From assembly GCA_001817765.1 (NCBI GenBank), contig MHIZ01000031.1:1-17925 (forward strand): a DNA stretch of 17,925 nucleotides, written 5' to 3'. The translations under genes and the position numbers were made by a program. How positions within the stretch are numbered: position 1 is the first letter of the stretch; every line of letters starts with the position of its first letter. The notes beneath the pieces were generated by a model. The model was not told where the DNA came from and did no database searches. It saw only the letters and a program-made list of their open reading frames with translations. This document shows positions 1-5,614 of this stretch, piece by piece. The DNA is from Candidatus Colwellbacteria bacterium RIFCSPLOWO2_02_FULL_44_20b (lineage in GTDB: Bacteria; Patescibacteriota; Minisyncoccia; UBA6257; Colwellbacteraceae).

Positions 1-2
1 GG

Positions 3-31
3 ACCCCTGTTTCTGCAAAAAAGAAAGGGGT
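3..31 (+). promoter_or_regulatory. Hairpin covering the ribosome-binding site of the first recombinase
   Basis: ACCCC (3-7) pairs with GGGGT (27-31) and TTTCT (10-14) with AGAAA (22-26), leaving a two-base bulge and a loop at 15-21. Five T residues follow (31-35) and then the ATG at 36. The shape is that of an intrinsic terminator for something upstream of the window, but its 3' arm is also the purine-rich AAAGGGG ribosome-binding site of the recombinase, so the same hairpin could limit its translation. Which role applies cannot be decided from sequence. Confidence 0.55.
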
Positions 32-35
32 TTTT

Positions 36-1007
36 ATGTACCCAAAAAGTTCCTTAGAAACAAACCTAAAAGAAGGAGTTCCCAAGGGCTTGGAAGGGGG
101 AAGCGCCAAGCCAACAATCGGCAGCCTGATCCCGAGCTTCCTCAAATACGGCCAGTACGAGCTTTCCCTGTCGCCCGCTACCGTCCAGAAATACGAGGAG
201 GGCCTGCGTTGGGCCATCCGCGATATTGGGGACCTAGAGGTCGAATCTATCACCCCAGGGCATTTTACGGAGCTCAAGCAGAAGATTATGGAGCGCGGGG
301 CAGGTGTGTCTCGGGTGTCGTCCATCGTCTTCGCCATGAAGAGCTTTTTGCGGTTCTGCCAGGACGCCATGAACCTAAATGTCTTGGACCCGAAAGAGGT
401 CCGGCCGCCCAAGAGGGTGAGGCGCGAGGTGATATTCCTGAACAACGAAGAGGTCAGGCAGTTCGTGGACAGCATCAAGCTTTATAACACGAGCCAGAAA
501 GTCGCCGGTACCGTTTATATGGGCGGTCTTCGCTTCAGGACGTTGGTCGAGGTGTTGCTCGGGACCGGGATGCGCATCTCCGAAGCCCTATCTCTTGACC
601 GCGACAGCTTGAACTTTGAAAAGGCTGAGGCGAAGATTGTAGGCAAAGGCAACAAAGAGCGGACGGTATTTTTCACGTCCCGGGCGCTCGAATGGATTAA
701 ATTCTACCTCAAAGAGCGGAAAGATACTGAGCGGCCGATGTTTGTGACACGAAGATTAAGCCGGTTGAGCAGAGCTGATGTTAGCGAGCTTTTTATCCGG
801 CAGGCGAAAAAGGCGGGGATCAATAAAAAAATAACGCCGCATATTCTGCGGCACACGGTGGCGACGAACCTGCTGTTCAATGGCTGTCCAATTTCACACG
901 TGAAGGAGATCCTGGGTCATGAGCAGCTTGAGACGACGTGCAGGTTTTATCTGGGAGTGAACAAGGAGAAGGCCAAAGAAGCACACGGTCAATTCTTGAG
1001 TTTTTGA
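36..1007 (+). CDS. Tyrosine recombinase/integrase (XerC/D-like)
   Basis: Site-specific DNA recombinase that cuts and rejoins DNA through a 3'-phosphotyrosine link. It has 323 residues, normal for the Xer/phage-integrase family. An N-terminal SAM-like core-binding region (about 28-115) is followed by the catalytic domain (about 130-320). All catalytic residues are visible: R180 in GMRISEAL, K204 in GKGNKER, H269 and R272 in HILRH, H295 in LGHE, and nucleophile Y305 in RFYLG. The ATG at 36 is preceded by AAAGGGG at good spacing, inside a hairpin. It converges on the minus-strand nuclease-like gene, 28 bases away. A clear paralogue lies at 12263-13267, sharing runs such as VLDPKE and GMRISEALSL. 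It could be the integrase of an element here or a host recombinase of the expanded Xer type; its site is unknown. Confidence 0.93.
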   Translation: MYPKSSLETNLKEGVPKGLEGGSAKPTIGSLIPSFLKYGQYELSLSPATVQKYEEGLRWAIRDIGDLEVESITPGHFTELKQKIMERGAGVSRVSSIVFAMKSFLRFCQDAMNLNVLDPKEVRPPKRVRREVIFLNNEEVRQFVDSIKLYNTSQKVAGTVYMGGLRFRTLVEVLLGTGMRISEALSLDRDSLNFEKAEAKIVGKGNKERTVFFTSRALEWIKFYLKERKDTERPMFVTRRLSRLSRADVSELFIRQAKKAGINKKITPHILRHTVATNLLFNGCPISHVKEILGHEQLETTCRFYLGVNKEKAKEAHGQFLSF

Positions 1008-1035
1008 GCTTCTAGTTTGGTGAAGTCACGGATTC

Positions 1036-1938
1036 TTAAATTCCCTCTATTGATTTTTTTAGGTCCCCAGTAATCCTGTAAAAGTAGGCGGAGTCCCGCT
1101 CAATTTGTGTATCTACTGTTGCAAACAGTATCTGCCTAGCAACCGTTAGTTGCTCTATGTCTTTAATGTAGCAGGGCAACTCTACAGAAAATATAACCCC
1201 GAGCGTCCTATTATCTGAGCTCGCTTTCGACCACCAATGCAAAGTCAAATCAGCAAAAACTTTCAAGTGTTTGATGAGGGTTGCTTTCAAGCCTTCCATA
1301 TTTTTGGCATATAATAATCGCTCGTCCGGCCTCACGATTTTGTTAATGGACACAGCAACAAAGCCTCTTTCCGCCTTAGATGCGTAGTTATCCTCTAGTT
1401 GCCGAAACGCCTTTTTCAAATTGCGATGTAGCGAAGCGTCCGTTTTGCCTTCTGGTCTCTTGCACTGTAGCAGTAACCGTTCTGGAGTAAGAACACAAAC
1501 ATCACTTTCCGGCTCAAATTTTATTGTGTATTTACCTAGAGCAAATCGGGAGGCTAACCATAATTCATAGCCAAAATCTCTCGCAAACCTAGAGTCCAGT
1601 TTTTCTTCCGTTGTCTTATGAGGGCCTTTGACTAGGCGCGTTAGCCGACCAGACAGGTTTTGGTCATATGGGTAATCTTTCAGTCCCTCCCAGATATCGA
1701 TTATTTGTCGAGCCTCAAAGATCGCACTAACCATATCCGACTCCATGCCTTGTTCAAGTAATTTTCTTATTTCTTTTTTGTGAAATGATTTAGTAATGAG
1801 ATCAATATCTCCCCTGTACTTATTGAGTCGGGAGGTGTCGGCGATTTTTACTTTTTGCTGATTAACAATCCATAACAGAGCCTCATCGAACTCGTTTTTT
1901 ATATCCCTGTATTCCGATGTTTTGTGAGAATAGGGCAT
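1036..1938 (-). CDS. Uncharacterised protein with a PD-(D/E)XK-like nuclease signature
   Basis: A protein of 300 residues that I do not recognise by name. The middle has the spacing of a restriction-endonuclease-like core: E125 in GYELWLASRF, D146 in PESDVCVLT, then Q158-x-K160 in LLLQCKRP, followed by a helix (NLKKAFRQLED) and a hydrophobic strand (RGFVAVSINKI). The Q-x-K variant of the E-x-K motif is known in this superfamily, so a DNA- or RNA-cleaving role is a reasonable inference. The first 100 residues are helical and charged, perhaps for target or partner binding. I chose the ATG at 1938 because AGGA lies five bases upstream; an in-frame TTG at 1974 has no ribosome-binding site. By eye it is more AT-rich than the neighbouring recombinase, which suggests separate acquisition. 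It could be a solitary defence nuclease. Confidence 0.75.
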   Translation of the reverse strand: MPYSHKTSEYRDIKNEFDEALLWIVNQQKVKIADTSRLNKYRGDIDLITKSFHKKEIRKLLEQGMESDMVSAIFEARQIIDIWEGLKDYPYDQNLSGRLTRLVKGPHKTTEEKLDSRFARDFGYELWLASRFALGKYTIKFEPESDVCVLTPERLLLQCKRPEGKTDASLHRNLKKAFRQLEDNYASKAERGFVAVSINKIVRPDERLLYAKNMEGLKATLIKHLKVFADLTLHWWSKASSDNRTLGVIFSVELPCYIKDIEQLTVARQILFATVDTQIERDSAYFYRITGDLKKSIEGI

Positions 1939-1999
1939 AATAGTCCTGGTCGTGCTCAAAAATAACTCGGGCAACTGTTACTTTGAGCGGTAGACGAAC

Positions 2000-2028
2000 T
2001 TGATACTCTTTGTAGTTTATGGTATTAT
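2000..2028 (+). promoter_or_regulatory. Sigma-70-type promoter for the phosphatase leader
   Basis: TTGATA (2000-2005) and TATTAT (2023-2028) are separated by exactly 17 bases, giving a transcription start near 2035. No coding sequence begins until 2274, so the transcript has a leader of about 240 bases. Confidence 0.75.
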
Positions 2029-2034
2029 GAAAGT

Positions 2035-2273
2035 GGAGTCCATTCCAAATAAACTGAAGTTCGGCCAGACACCATCCGAAACGTTTATTTCTCCCGAAAG
2101 GGTAGGCGGACAGAGAAGTCTACTGCGAGCTAAATGAGATAAACGACTAACCACTCAAAAAGCGGTTGGGAGATTTCATTCTAAGAGATAGCAATATCTT
2201 TTGGGGGGATCTCTTAGCCGCTTTTCTGTTTTTTGGTCGATAGCAGAAAGGCAGGGCTGAAGAAAGGAGTAAT
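2035..2273 (+). promoter_or_regulatory. Structured 5' leader (attenuator or riboswitch-like) of the histidine phosphatase
   Basis: This stretch of about 240 bases without a gene is densely folded. AAATAAAC (2047-2054) pairs perfectly with GTTTATTT (2083-2090), and inside it TTCGG (2060-2064) pairs with CCGAA (2076-2080). Next comes CCC-GAAA-GGG (2093-2102), a stem capped by a GNRA-type tetraloop, then a GTAG/CTAC pairing around 2103-2123. The end is a long terminator-like hairpin (2160-2223). AACCACT (about 2148-2154) can also pair with AGCGGTT (2161-2167), the 5' arm of that hairpin, apart from one mismatch, so mutually exclusive folds are possible. The gene that follows has a good ribosome-binding site (GGAG before ATG 2274). 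I cannot match the leader to a known riboswitch class. Confidence 0.6.
2160..2232 (+). terminator. Terminator-like hairpin within the phosphatase leader
   Basis: AAGCGGTTGGGAGAT (2160-2174) pairs with ATCTCTTAGCCGCTT (2209-2223) along 15 positions, allowing three G-T wobbles. Inside it AAGAGATA (2183-2190) pairs with TATCTTTT (2195-2202) around a GCAA tetraloop. A T-rich run follows to 2232. Its place between a promoter and the start codon suggests attenuation rather than simple termination. Confidence 0.65.
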
Positions 2274-2978
2274 ATGCGACAAATAATTCAAAAATGGCCA
2301 AATTACCTGATTTTGGTCAGGCATGGGCAGTCCGTCTACAACGAGGAGCGCGAACTCGTGAATAGAGGCGTAATTGAGACGTACACTAAAAACGTCAAAG
2401 AGGTTCGCAGTGCCGATTTGCCCCTATCCGAACTAGGCAAACTGCAGGCCGAGAAAACCGGGTTGTATCTCAAGGAACACTTTCCCAGAATCAACCTGAT
2501 TTTGAGCTCTCCATTCGAGCGGGCCTATGATACCGCAAGGATTATCGCTAAGCATTTCCCAGAGACGAGATTCGTGCTGGAAGAGCGCGTCCGGGAGAAA
2601 GAGTACGGGATAACTGAAGCACTGACGCCCGCGGAACTGAAAAGCCTGTTTCCCTATGAGTACGAGCGGAAGCAAAAAGAGGAAAAATATTATTACCGGC
2701 CGCCTGGCGGAGAATCTAGTCCAGATGTTAATTTAAGGATATGGTCGTTTTTAACTACCTTGGTCCGGGAACACGCGAAAATGAATGTCTTGGTGGTAAC
2801 CCATTCGGTTGTCATGCTCTCTTTTCGTAAACTTTTGGAAAAGTTCAGTGAGCAACAGCTTTCGAAGATCGACAGGGAGGACGCGCTCAAAAATTGCGCC
2901 ATCATCTCCTACCGCTTTGATCGGGATCTCAAGCCCAAGCCGAAGCTCAAACTCGAATTTTATAACAAAGTCGCTTGA
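2274..2978 (+). CDS. Histidine phosphatase family protein (phosphoglycerate mutase-like)
   Basis: A cytoplasmic phosphatase or mutase of the histidine phosphatase superfamily, 234 residues, full length for the branch. The phosphohistidine motif LVRHGQS carries R16 and H17; R83 lies in SSPFERA; the second catalytic histidine, H177, is in VVTHSVV. The loop YRPPGGES (141-148) is typical of the phosphoglycerate-mutase-like subgroup. These residues imply an active enzyme, but the substrate cannot be told: members act on sugar phosphates, nucleotides or phosphoproteins. The ATG is preceded by AAAGGAGTAAT, a clear ribosome-binding site. It is the first gene after the structured leader, so its expression is probably controlled by that RNA. 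A 40-codon ORF follows after 11 bases. Confidence 0.9.
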   Translation: MRQIIQKWPNYLILVRHGQSVYNEERELVNRGVIETYTKNVKEVRSADLPLSELGKLQAEKTGLYLKEHFPRINLILSSPFERAYDTARIIAKHFPETRFVLEERVREKEYGITEALTPAELKSLFPYEYERKQKEEKYYYRPPGGESSPDVNLRIWSFLTTLVREHAKMNVLVVTHSVVMLSFRKLLEKFSEQQLSKIDREDALKNCAIISYRFDRDLKPKPKLKLEFYNKVA

Positions 2979-2989
2979 AGGAGAAAACT

Positions 2990-3112
2990 ATGACAAACGA
3001 ACAATTCATTCCGCCTTTCGCTGTCGTAGTTATTGATTTGATGGATTCGTATTTCTTCGCCGATGTCTTTGATGAATGGCGTTTTTCAGGTATGATTAAA
3101 AACGGAAATTAA
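2990..3112 (+). CDS. Small ORF (40 aa) directly after the phosphatase
   Basis: A 40-codon reading frame starting MTNEQFIPPFAVVVIDLMDS. AAGGAG lies seven bases before the ATG, one of the best ribosome-binding sites in the window, and the frame begins 11 bases after the phosphatase stop. This supports translation as the second gene of an operon. The hydrophobic-acidic stretch FAVVVIDLMD resembles the first beta strand and acidic loop of a HAD-like or P-loop fold, so it may be the remaining start of a longer, truncated gene. Function unknown. Confidence 0.5.
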   Translation: MTNEQFIPPFAVVVIDLMDSYFFADVFDEWRFSGMIKNGN

Positions 3113-3133
3113 TCCACGGTCTGCACTAAATGC

Positions 3134-3223
3134 TTGTTAATCCCCATCAAAAAATTCCTCAAAATCGGATTCTGGAGCTTGCGAGAGTTTGCCGTGATTC
3201 AAACCAGTAATAATTATCACTAA
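3134..3223 (+). pseudogene. Fragment resembling the start of the SppA-like protease gene
   Basis: Positions 3147-3175 match 6605-6633 at 28 of 29 bases. In both copies the reading frame encodes KKFLKIGFW, which in the protease gene is the N-terminal cytoplasmic end of the membrane anchor. After the shared block the fragment diverges (SLREFAVIQ...) and meets a stop at 3221-3223, one base before the ATG of the membrane-protein gene. It is best read as a duplicated and decayed gene start, or a trace of recombination between the two places. A frame open from TTG at 3134 exists but lacks a ribosome-binding site. Confidence 0.5.
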
Positions 3224-3224
3224 A

Positions 3225-3935
3225 ATGATCTGGAAATTTCTAAAGAATTTTTACCCAAAAATATTAAGAGCGGTTTTATTACTCTGGTTATTGCTGGCAC
3301 TTGGTGTGTCCGCTGTTCTGACTTATTCTCAGAAAAGTTCCGGGCAAGGCGAGATTGAAAGCATTAATCAAGATATTGCCGCCAAGCGCTCGGGGTTGGA
3401 AAATGCTTTGAAAACCAAAAGGGAAAGCAGAGAGTGTGAAATAAATATTAAAAAGTATAGTGATCTACAGGAAAGCGAAAGGCAGTTGAGAGACAAATAC
3501 GGAAGCTATATCCCAGTTGATGAGAGACCAGCATCGGGGATAGAATCTTTGCTGATCAGCGCTAATCACACTAACTGCGTTGATATTACTAAAGTATCCG
3601 GCTACGATGTGTACAAAACTTTTGAAGCAACAGGCCAGAGAAGAATGGATTATTTAACAACAGTTTCTAAAACATCTGTCCCGGCGCTATTTTTCAATAA
3701 TATGTTTACTGGTGACTTTTCAGATACGGGATTGCCGTTTACCTACGGCCTGATCGCCTTAGCCGCTCTGGCCGTACCAGTTCGCTTGGCTAATATGATG
3801 AGGAAAAAACTTTTTACGTTTACCTCACAGCATATCCGTGATATTGGTGACTTGCCCGCATTTCAAAGAAGCATAGTAATATTTTTATTTATTTTCCTGA
3901 TTCTATTGGCACTTATTGTAATAAAGATTTTATAG
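3225..3935 (+). CDS. Uncharacterised membrane protein with coiled coil
   Basis: A protein of 236 residues not recognised as a named family. One membrane segment lies near the N-terminus (about 14-34, rich in L, A and V), two more near the C-terminus (about 172-192 and 215-235). Between them is a charged, helical extracytoplasmic or cytoplasmic region; residues 42-90 look like a coiled coil. Cysteines 71 and 118 could form a disulphide if the loop is outside the cell. There is no ribosome-binding site before ATG 3225; the gene begins one base after the stop of a short decayed frame. Likely a lineage-specific envelope protein; no catalytic motif is visible. Confidence 0.75.
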   Translation: MIWKFLKNFYPKILRAVLLLWLLLALGVSAVLTYSQKSSGQGEIESINQDIAAKRSGLENALKTKRESRECEINIKKYSDLQESERQLRDKYGSYIPVDERPASGIESLLISANHTNCVDITKVSGYDVYKTFEATGQRRMDYLTTVSKTSVPALFFNNMFTGDFSDTGLPFTYGLIALAALAVPVRLANMMRKKLFTFTSQHIRDIGDLPAFQRSIVIFLFIFLILLALIVIKIL

Positions 3936-4050
3936 GGCAAAAAATAAAAGGAATTAACTTAAGGCTGGCCGGGTACAGAGGAAAGTCGAACAAGCAGCGG
4001 ACCAATACCTCCCGGAGAGACAAAGCCAAGAGCCGGAAAGGAACTAACCG

Positions 4051-4395
4051 ATGATCAACAGAAAAGAACTCGAAGAAATGACCAAGACACCGTTCCAAAA
4101 GGAGCTAGACCGGATCAACCAATCGATCAAAGAAAAAGGGTTGCCAAACAGCGACTGGGTGAAGAAGTGGGAAGAAAGGAAGAGGAAGCGCAAAGAGCCG
4201 GAGCAGAACCAACGCGCGGAAATGAGCGCGGAGCCCAAGACTTCCAACCAAGAACCGCAGATCAAAAAAATGTCACCCGAGGGAAAAGCGGCGTTCAAAG
4301 AGTATCTGAAAAAGAGCGACGCGGCTCTTCAAAAATATCAACGGAAGCCGGAGAAAAAGCCGGAACAGAATCAGCGCGCGGAAATGAGCAAGTAG
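4051..4395 (+). CDS. Highly charged repetitive protein
   Basis: A lysine-, glutamate- and glutamine-rich protein of 114 residues, predicted helical and soluble, with no recognised family. AAAGGA lies seven bases before ATG 4051. The block PEQNQRAEMS occurs twice (residues about 50-59 and 103-112), the second copy ending the protein. Between them is the unit QIKKMSPEGKAAFKEYLKK. The frame beyond the TAG at 4393-4395 stays open and encodes a second, diverged copy of that unit (see 4396-4533). The bulk of basic residues suggests nucleic-acid or ribosome contact, which is only an inference. Confidence 0.6.
   Translation: MINRKELEEMTKTPFQKELDRINQSIKEKGLPNSDWVKKWEERKRKRKEPEQNQRAEMSAEPKTSNQEPQIKKMSPEGKAAFKEYLKKSDAALQKYQRKPEKKPEQNQRAEMSK
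4195..4227 (+). repeat. 33-base direct repeat, copy 1
   Basis: Matches 4357-4389 at 29 of 33 positions. Three of the four differences leave the amino acid unchanged; the fourth changes E to K. This coding repeat gives the duplicated PEQNQRAEMS block. Confidence 0.8.
4357..4389 (+). repeat. 33-base direct repeat, copy 2
   Basis: Second copy of the repeat at 4195-4227, lying just before the TAG stop of the charged protein. Slippage between the copies would delete 162 bases and keep the frame. Confidence 0.8.
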
Positions 4396-4533
4396 CTTCT
4401 GAAAGTGAAATTAAGCGTATCAGCCAAAATGTCCGACCAAAACTCTCAAATCAAAAAACTGACTCCCGCAGGGAGAAAAGCCCTCCTAGAGTATCGGAGG
4501 AAAGTCGTACGAGAACCCACCCCGTTCGGATAA
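4396..4533 (+). pseudogene. In-frame continuation after an amber stop, with a second copy of the QIKK motif
   Basis: After TAG 4393-4395 the same frame remains open to TAA 4531-4533. From the ATG at 4429 it encodes 34 residues beginning MSDQNSQIKKLTPAGRKALL, which aligns with QIKKMSPEGKAAFKEY in the gene upstream. No ribosome-binding site precedes the ATG. It could be the broken C-terminal end of a once longer repetitive protein, a read-through extension, or a separate tiny gene. Sequence alone favours a degraded extension. Confidence 0.45.
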
Positions 4534-4728
4534 GTGTGGCGGCAGTTCGTGGTGTTCGCAGTTTCGGCAGTAGCAGTATAGGTAGCCATATTCGGCGTTA
4601 AGAATAGTAGCCAACAGCGTGCCACATACCAAACATTTTTGAAACCTGTGATTCACCGCGGCCCCTTTTCAAATCTCGCAAAGGATTTTGCTCTTTTCGA
4701 GACTTGGGTTATTATTAACTTAGAAAAG

Positions 4729-4863
4729 CAAAAACGGCCCAAAAGGCAGGAAATGCTTTGTTTGGCCACCAGGAATAGTCGCCGGCGGTCGGACCGCTTA
4801 ATTCAGCGGTTCTGCCGTTGGAGGGGTACTTTACACCCCTCGCGACTCCCCTTCCTGGTGGTC
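4729..4863 (-). ncRNA. Candidate small RNA with a three-way-junction fold
   Basis: A minus-strand transcript of about 135 nt is predicted from the promoter at 4869-4899 to a terminator at 4730-4767. Given as plus-strand pairs, the closing helix is CCACCAGGAA (4766-4775) with TTCCTGGTGG (4852-4861), 10 perfect pairs, then AGTCGC (4777-4782) with GCGACT (4842-4847). These close a junction holding two arms: GAGGGGT/ACCCCTC (4821-4827, 4835-4841), and CGGC/GCCG (4783-4786, 4814-4817) topped by ACCGCT/AGCGGT (4793-4798, 4805-4810). Every helix is perfectly complementary. The predicted start lies within two bases of the closing helix. It lacks the conserved sequences of 5S, SRP, 6S, tmRNA and RNase P RNAs. 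Function unknown. Confidence 0.7.
4730..4767 (-). terminator. Terminator of the small RNA
   Basis: On the minus strand GGCCAAA (4767 to 4761) pairs with TTTTGGGCC (4744 to 4736) with one bulged base, followed by five T residues (4734 to 4730). The 5' arm shares two bases with the closing helix of the three-way junction. Confidence 0.55.
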
Positions 4864-4868
4864 TTTCT

Positions 4869-4899
4869 AGTATATCACGGGGCAGTTGGGCTACGTCAA
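4869..4899 (-). promoter_or_regulatory. Promoter of the small RNA (extended -10)
   Basis: On the minus strand TTGACG (4899 to 4894) and TATACT (4874 to 4869) with a TGA directly before the -10, an extended -10 element. The spacer is 19 bases, slightly long, which the extended -10 can compensate. Confidence 0.6.
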
Positions 4900-4989
4900 G
4901 AGCGAGATTGTTGGGGTCAGGTATGAAAAGGACTTATCCACATCCCCACAACAACCATATTCACTTTGGGATGAGGCATGGGAACTTGT

Positions 4990-5017
4990 TTGACGAGATT
5001 GATATTAGTTGTATAAT
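4990..5017 (+). promoter_or_regulatory. Promoter of the 5048 gene
   Basis: TTGACG (4990-4995) and a consensus TATAAT (5012-5017), spacer 16. The start of transcription would be near 5024, giving a short AT-rich leader without a ribosome-binding site. It is divergent from the small-RNA promoter 90 bases away. Confidence 0.75.
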
Positions 5018-5047
5018 ATAGTAAATACGTAAATATTGTAAAAAAAC

Positions 5048-5452
5048 ATGGCTTACAATTTTGAGAAATTCCAAGGTCAGAATCAAAGGTACGAAAACAG
5101 GATAACTATCACCAGGTCTTTTTCGATCGGGTTACCCCGCAAATTCTACGAGGACAATCTGATAGCGAAAAAGAAATTTGCCGTGCTGTTTTGGGACAAG
5201 GATAATAAGGCCATGGGAATTCAGTTCACTGATGATGAAGCGGAAAAAAATAAATTCAAAATTATTCACGGCCAGCATAGTTTTGGCGGCAGTATAGTGG
5301 CAAGGAGTTTTTTTCGCGGTTGCAATATTGACTTGGAAAAATATTCCGGGCGGTATGAGTGGGAGAAAGCTAGCCAGGAAGGAGTCGGAGATTTATTCGT
5401 AATAAAGTTGAAAGAGCAGCAGAAGAAAAGTTCCGAAAAAGCTAGCGTTTAA
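5048..5452 (+). CDS. Conserved uncharacterised protein
   Basis: A compact protein of 134 residues, rich in beta strands (ITITRSFSIGLP, KFAVLFWDKDN, MGIQFT, SIVARSFFRGCNID, GDLFVIKLKE) with a lysine-rich tail. I have a recollection of this pattern (strand-rich core, SFFRGCNID..KYSGRY, DLFVIKL) from Patescibacteria hypothetical proteins, but no function is attached to it. The alternating short strands and basic surface would suit a small DNA-binding or AbrB-like dimer; that is conjecture. It has its own strong promoter and no Shine-Dalgarno site. It is followed by a structured hairpin and a terminator, so it forms a single-gene unit. Confidence 0.8.
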   Translation: MAYNFEKFQGQNQRYENRITITRSFSIGLPRKFYEDNLIAKKKFAVLFWDKDNKAMGIQFTDDEAEKNKFKIIHGQHSFGGSIVARSFFRGCNIDLEKYSGRYEWEKASQEGVGDLFVIKLKEQQKKSSEKASV

Positions 5453-5497
5453 ATTTGAAAATTTTGCCTAAACCTCGGAAGAGGCACGGCACAAAAT

Positions 5498-5547
5498 CCA
5501 TTCGCATGCAGAGACGGTCATCCGTCTTGTCCAAGCCATGCGAATGG
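5498..5547 (+). promoter_or_regulatory. Two-tier stem-loop downstream of the 5048 gene
   Basis: CCATTCGCATG (5498-5508) pairs perfectly with CATGCGAATGG (5537-5547), 11 pairs. Inside, AGACGG (5512-5517) pairs with CCGTCT (5522-5527) around TCAT. No T run follows, so this is not the terminator itself; with the terminator hairpin three bases later it may form an attenuator before the TPR gene or a 3'-end protective structure. Confidence 0.6.
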
Positions 5548-5550
5548 TCA

Positions 5551-5590
5551 CCACCCGAAAGGGCGGCGGGGCGAGCGGGTGGCCTTTTTT
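5551..5590 (+). terminator. Terminator between the 5048 gene and the TPR gene
   Basis: CCACCCG (5551-5557) pairs with CGGGTGG (5576-5582) and six T residues follow (5585-5590). The loop contains CCCGAAAGGG, also present in the phosphatase leader (2093-2102). Confidence 0.65.
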
Positions 5591-5614
5591 GTGTTCGCAG
5601 AAAGGAACTGATCC

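Noticed and set aside
3977..4008. GAGGAAAGTC near 3978 recalls conserved region I of RNase P RNA.
   Set aside because: The rest of the conserved core (the ACAGAA region and the P4 partner) is missing, and a similar string at 4496-4506 is within a reading frame.
4639..4926. A 95-codon plus-strand reading frame.
   Set aside because: It runs across the three-way-junction RNA and its promoter, has no ribosome-binding site, and its arginine-rich composition looks like a chance frame through GC-rich stems.
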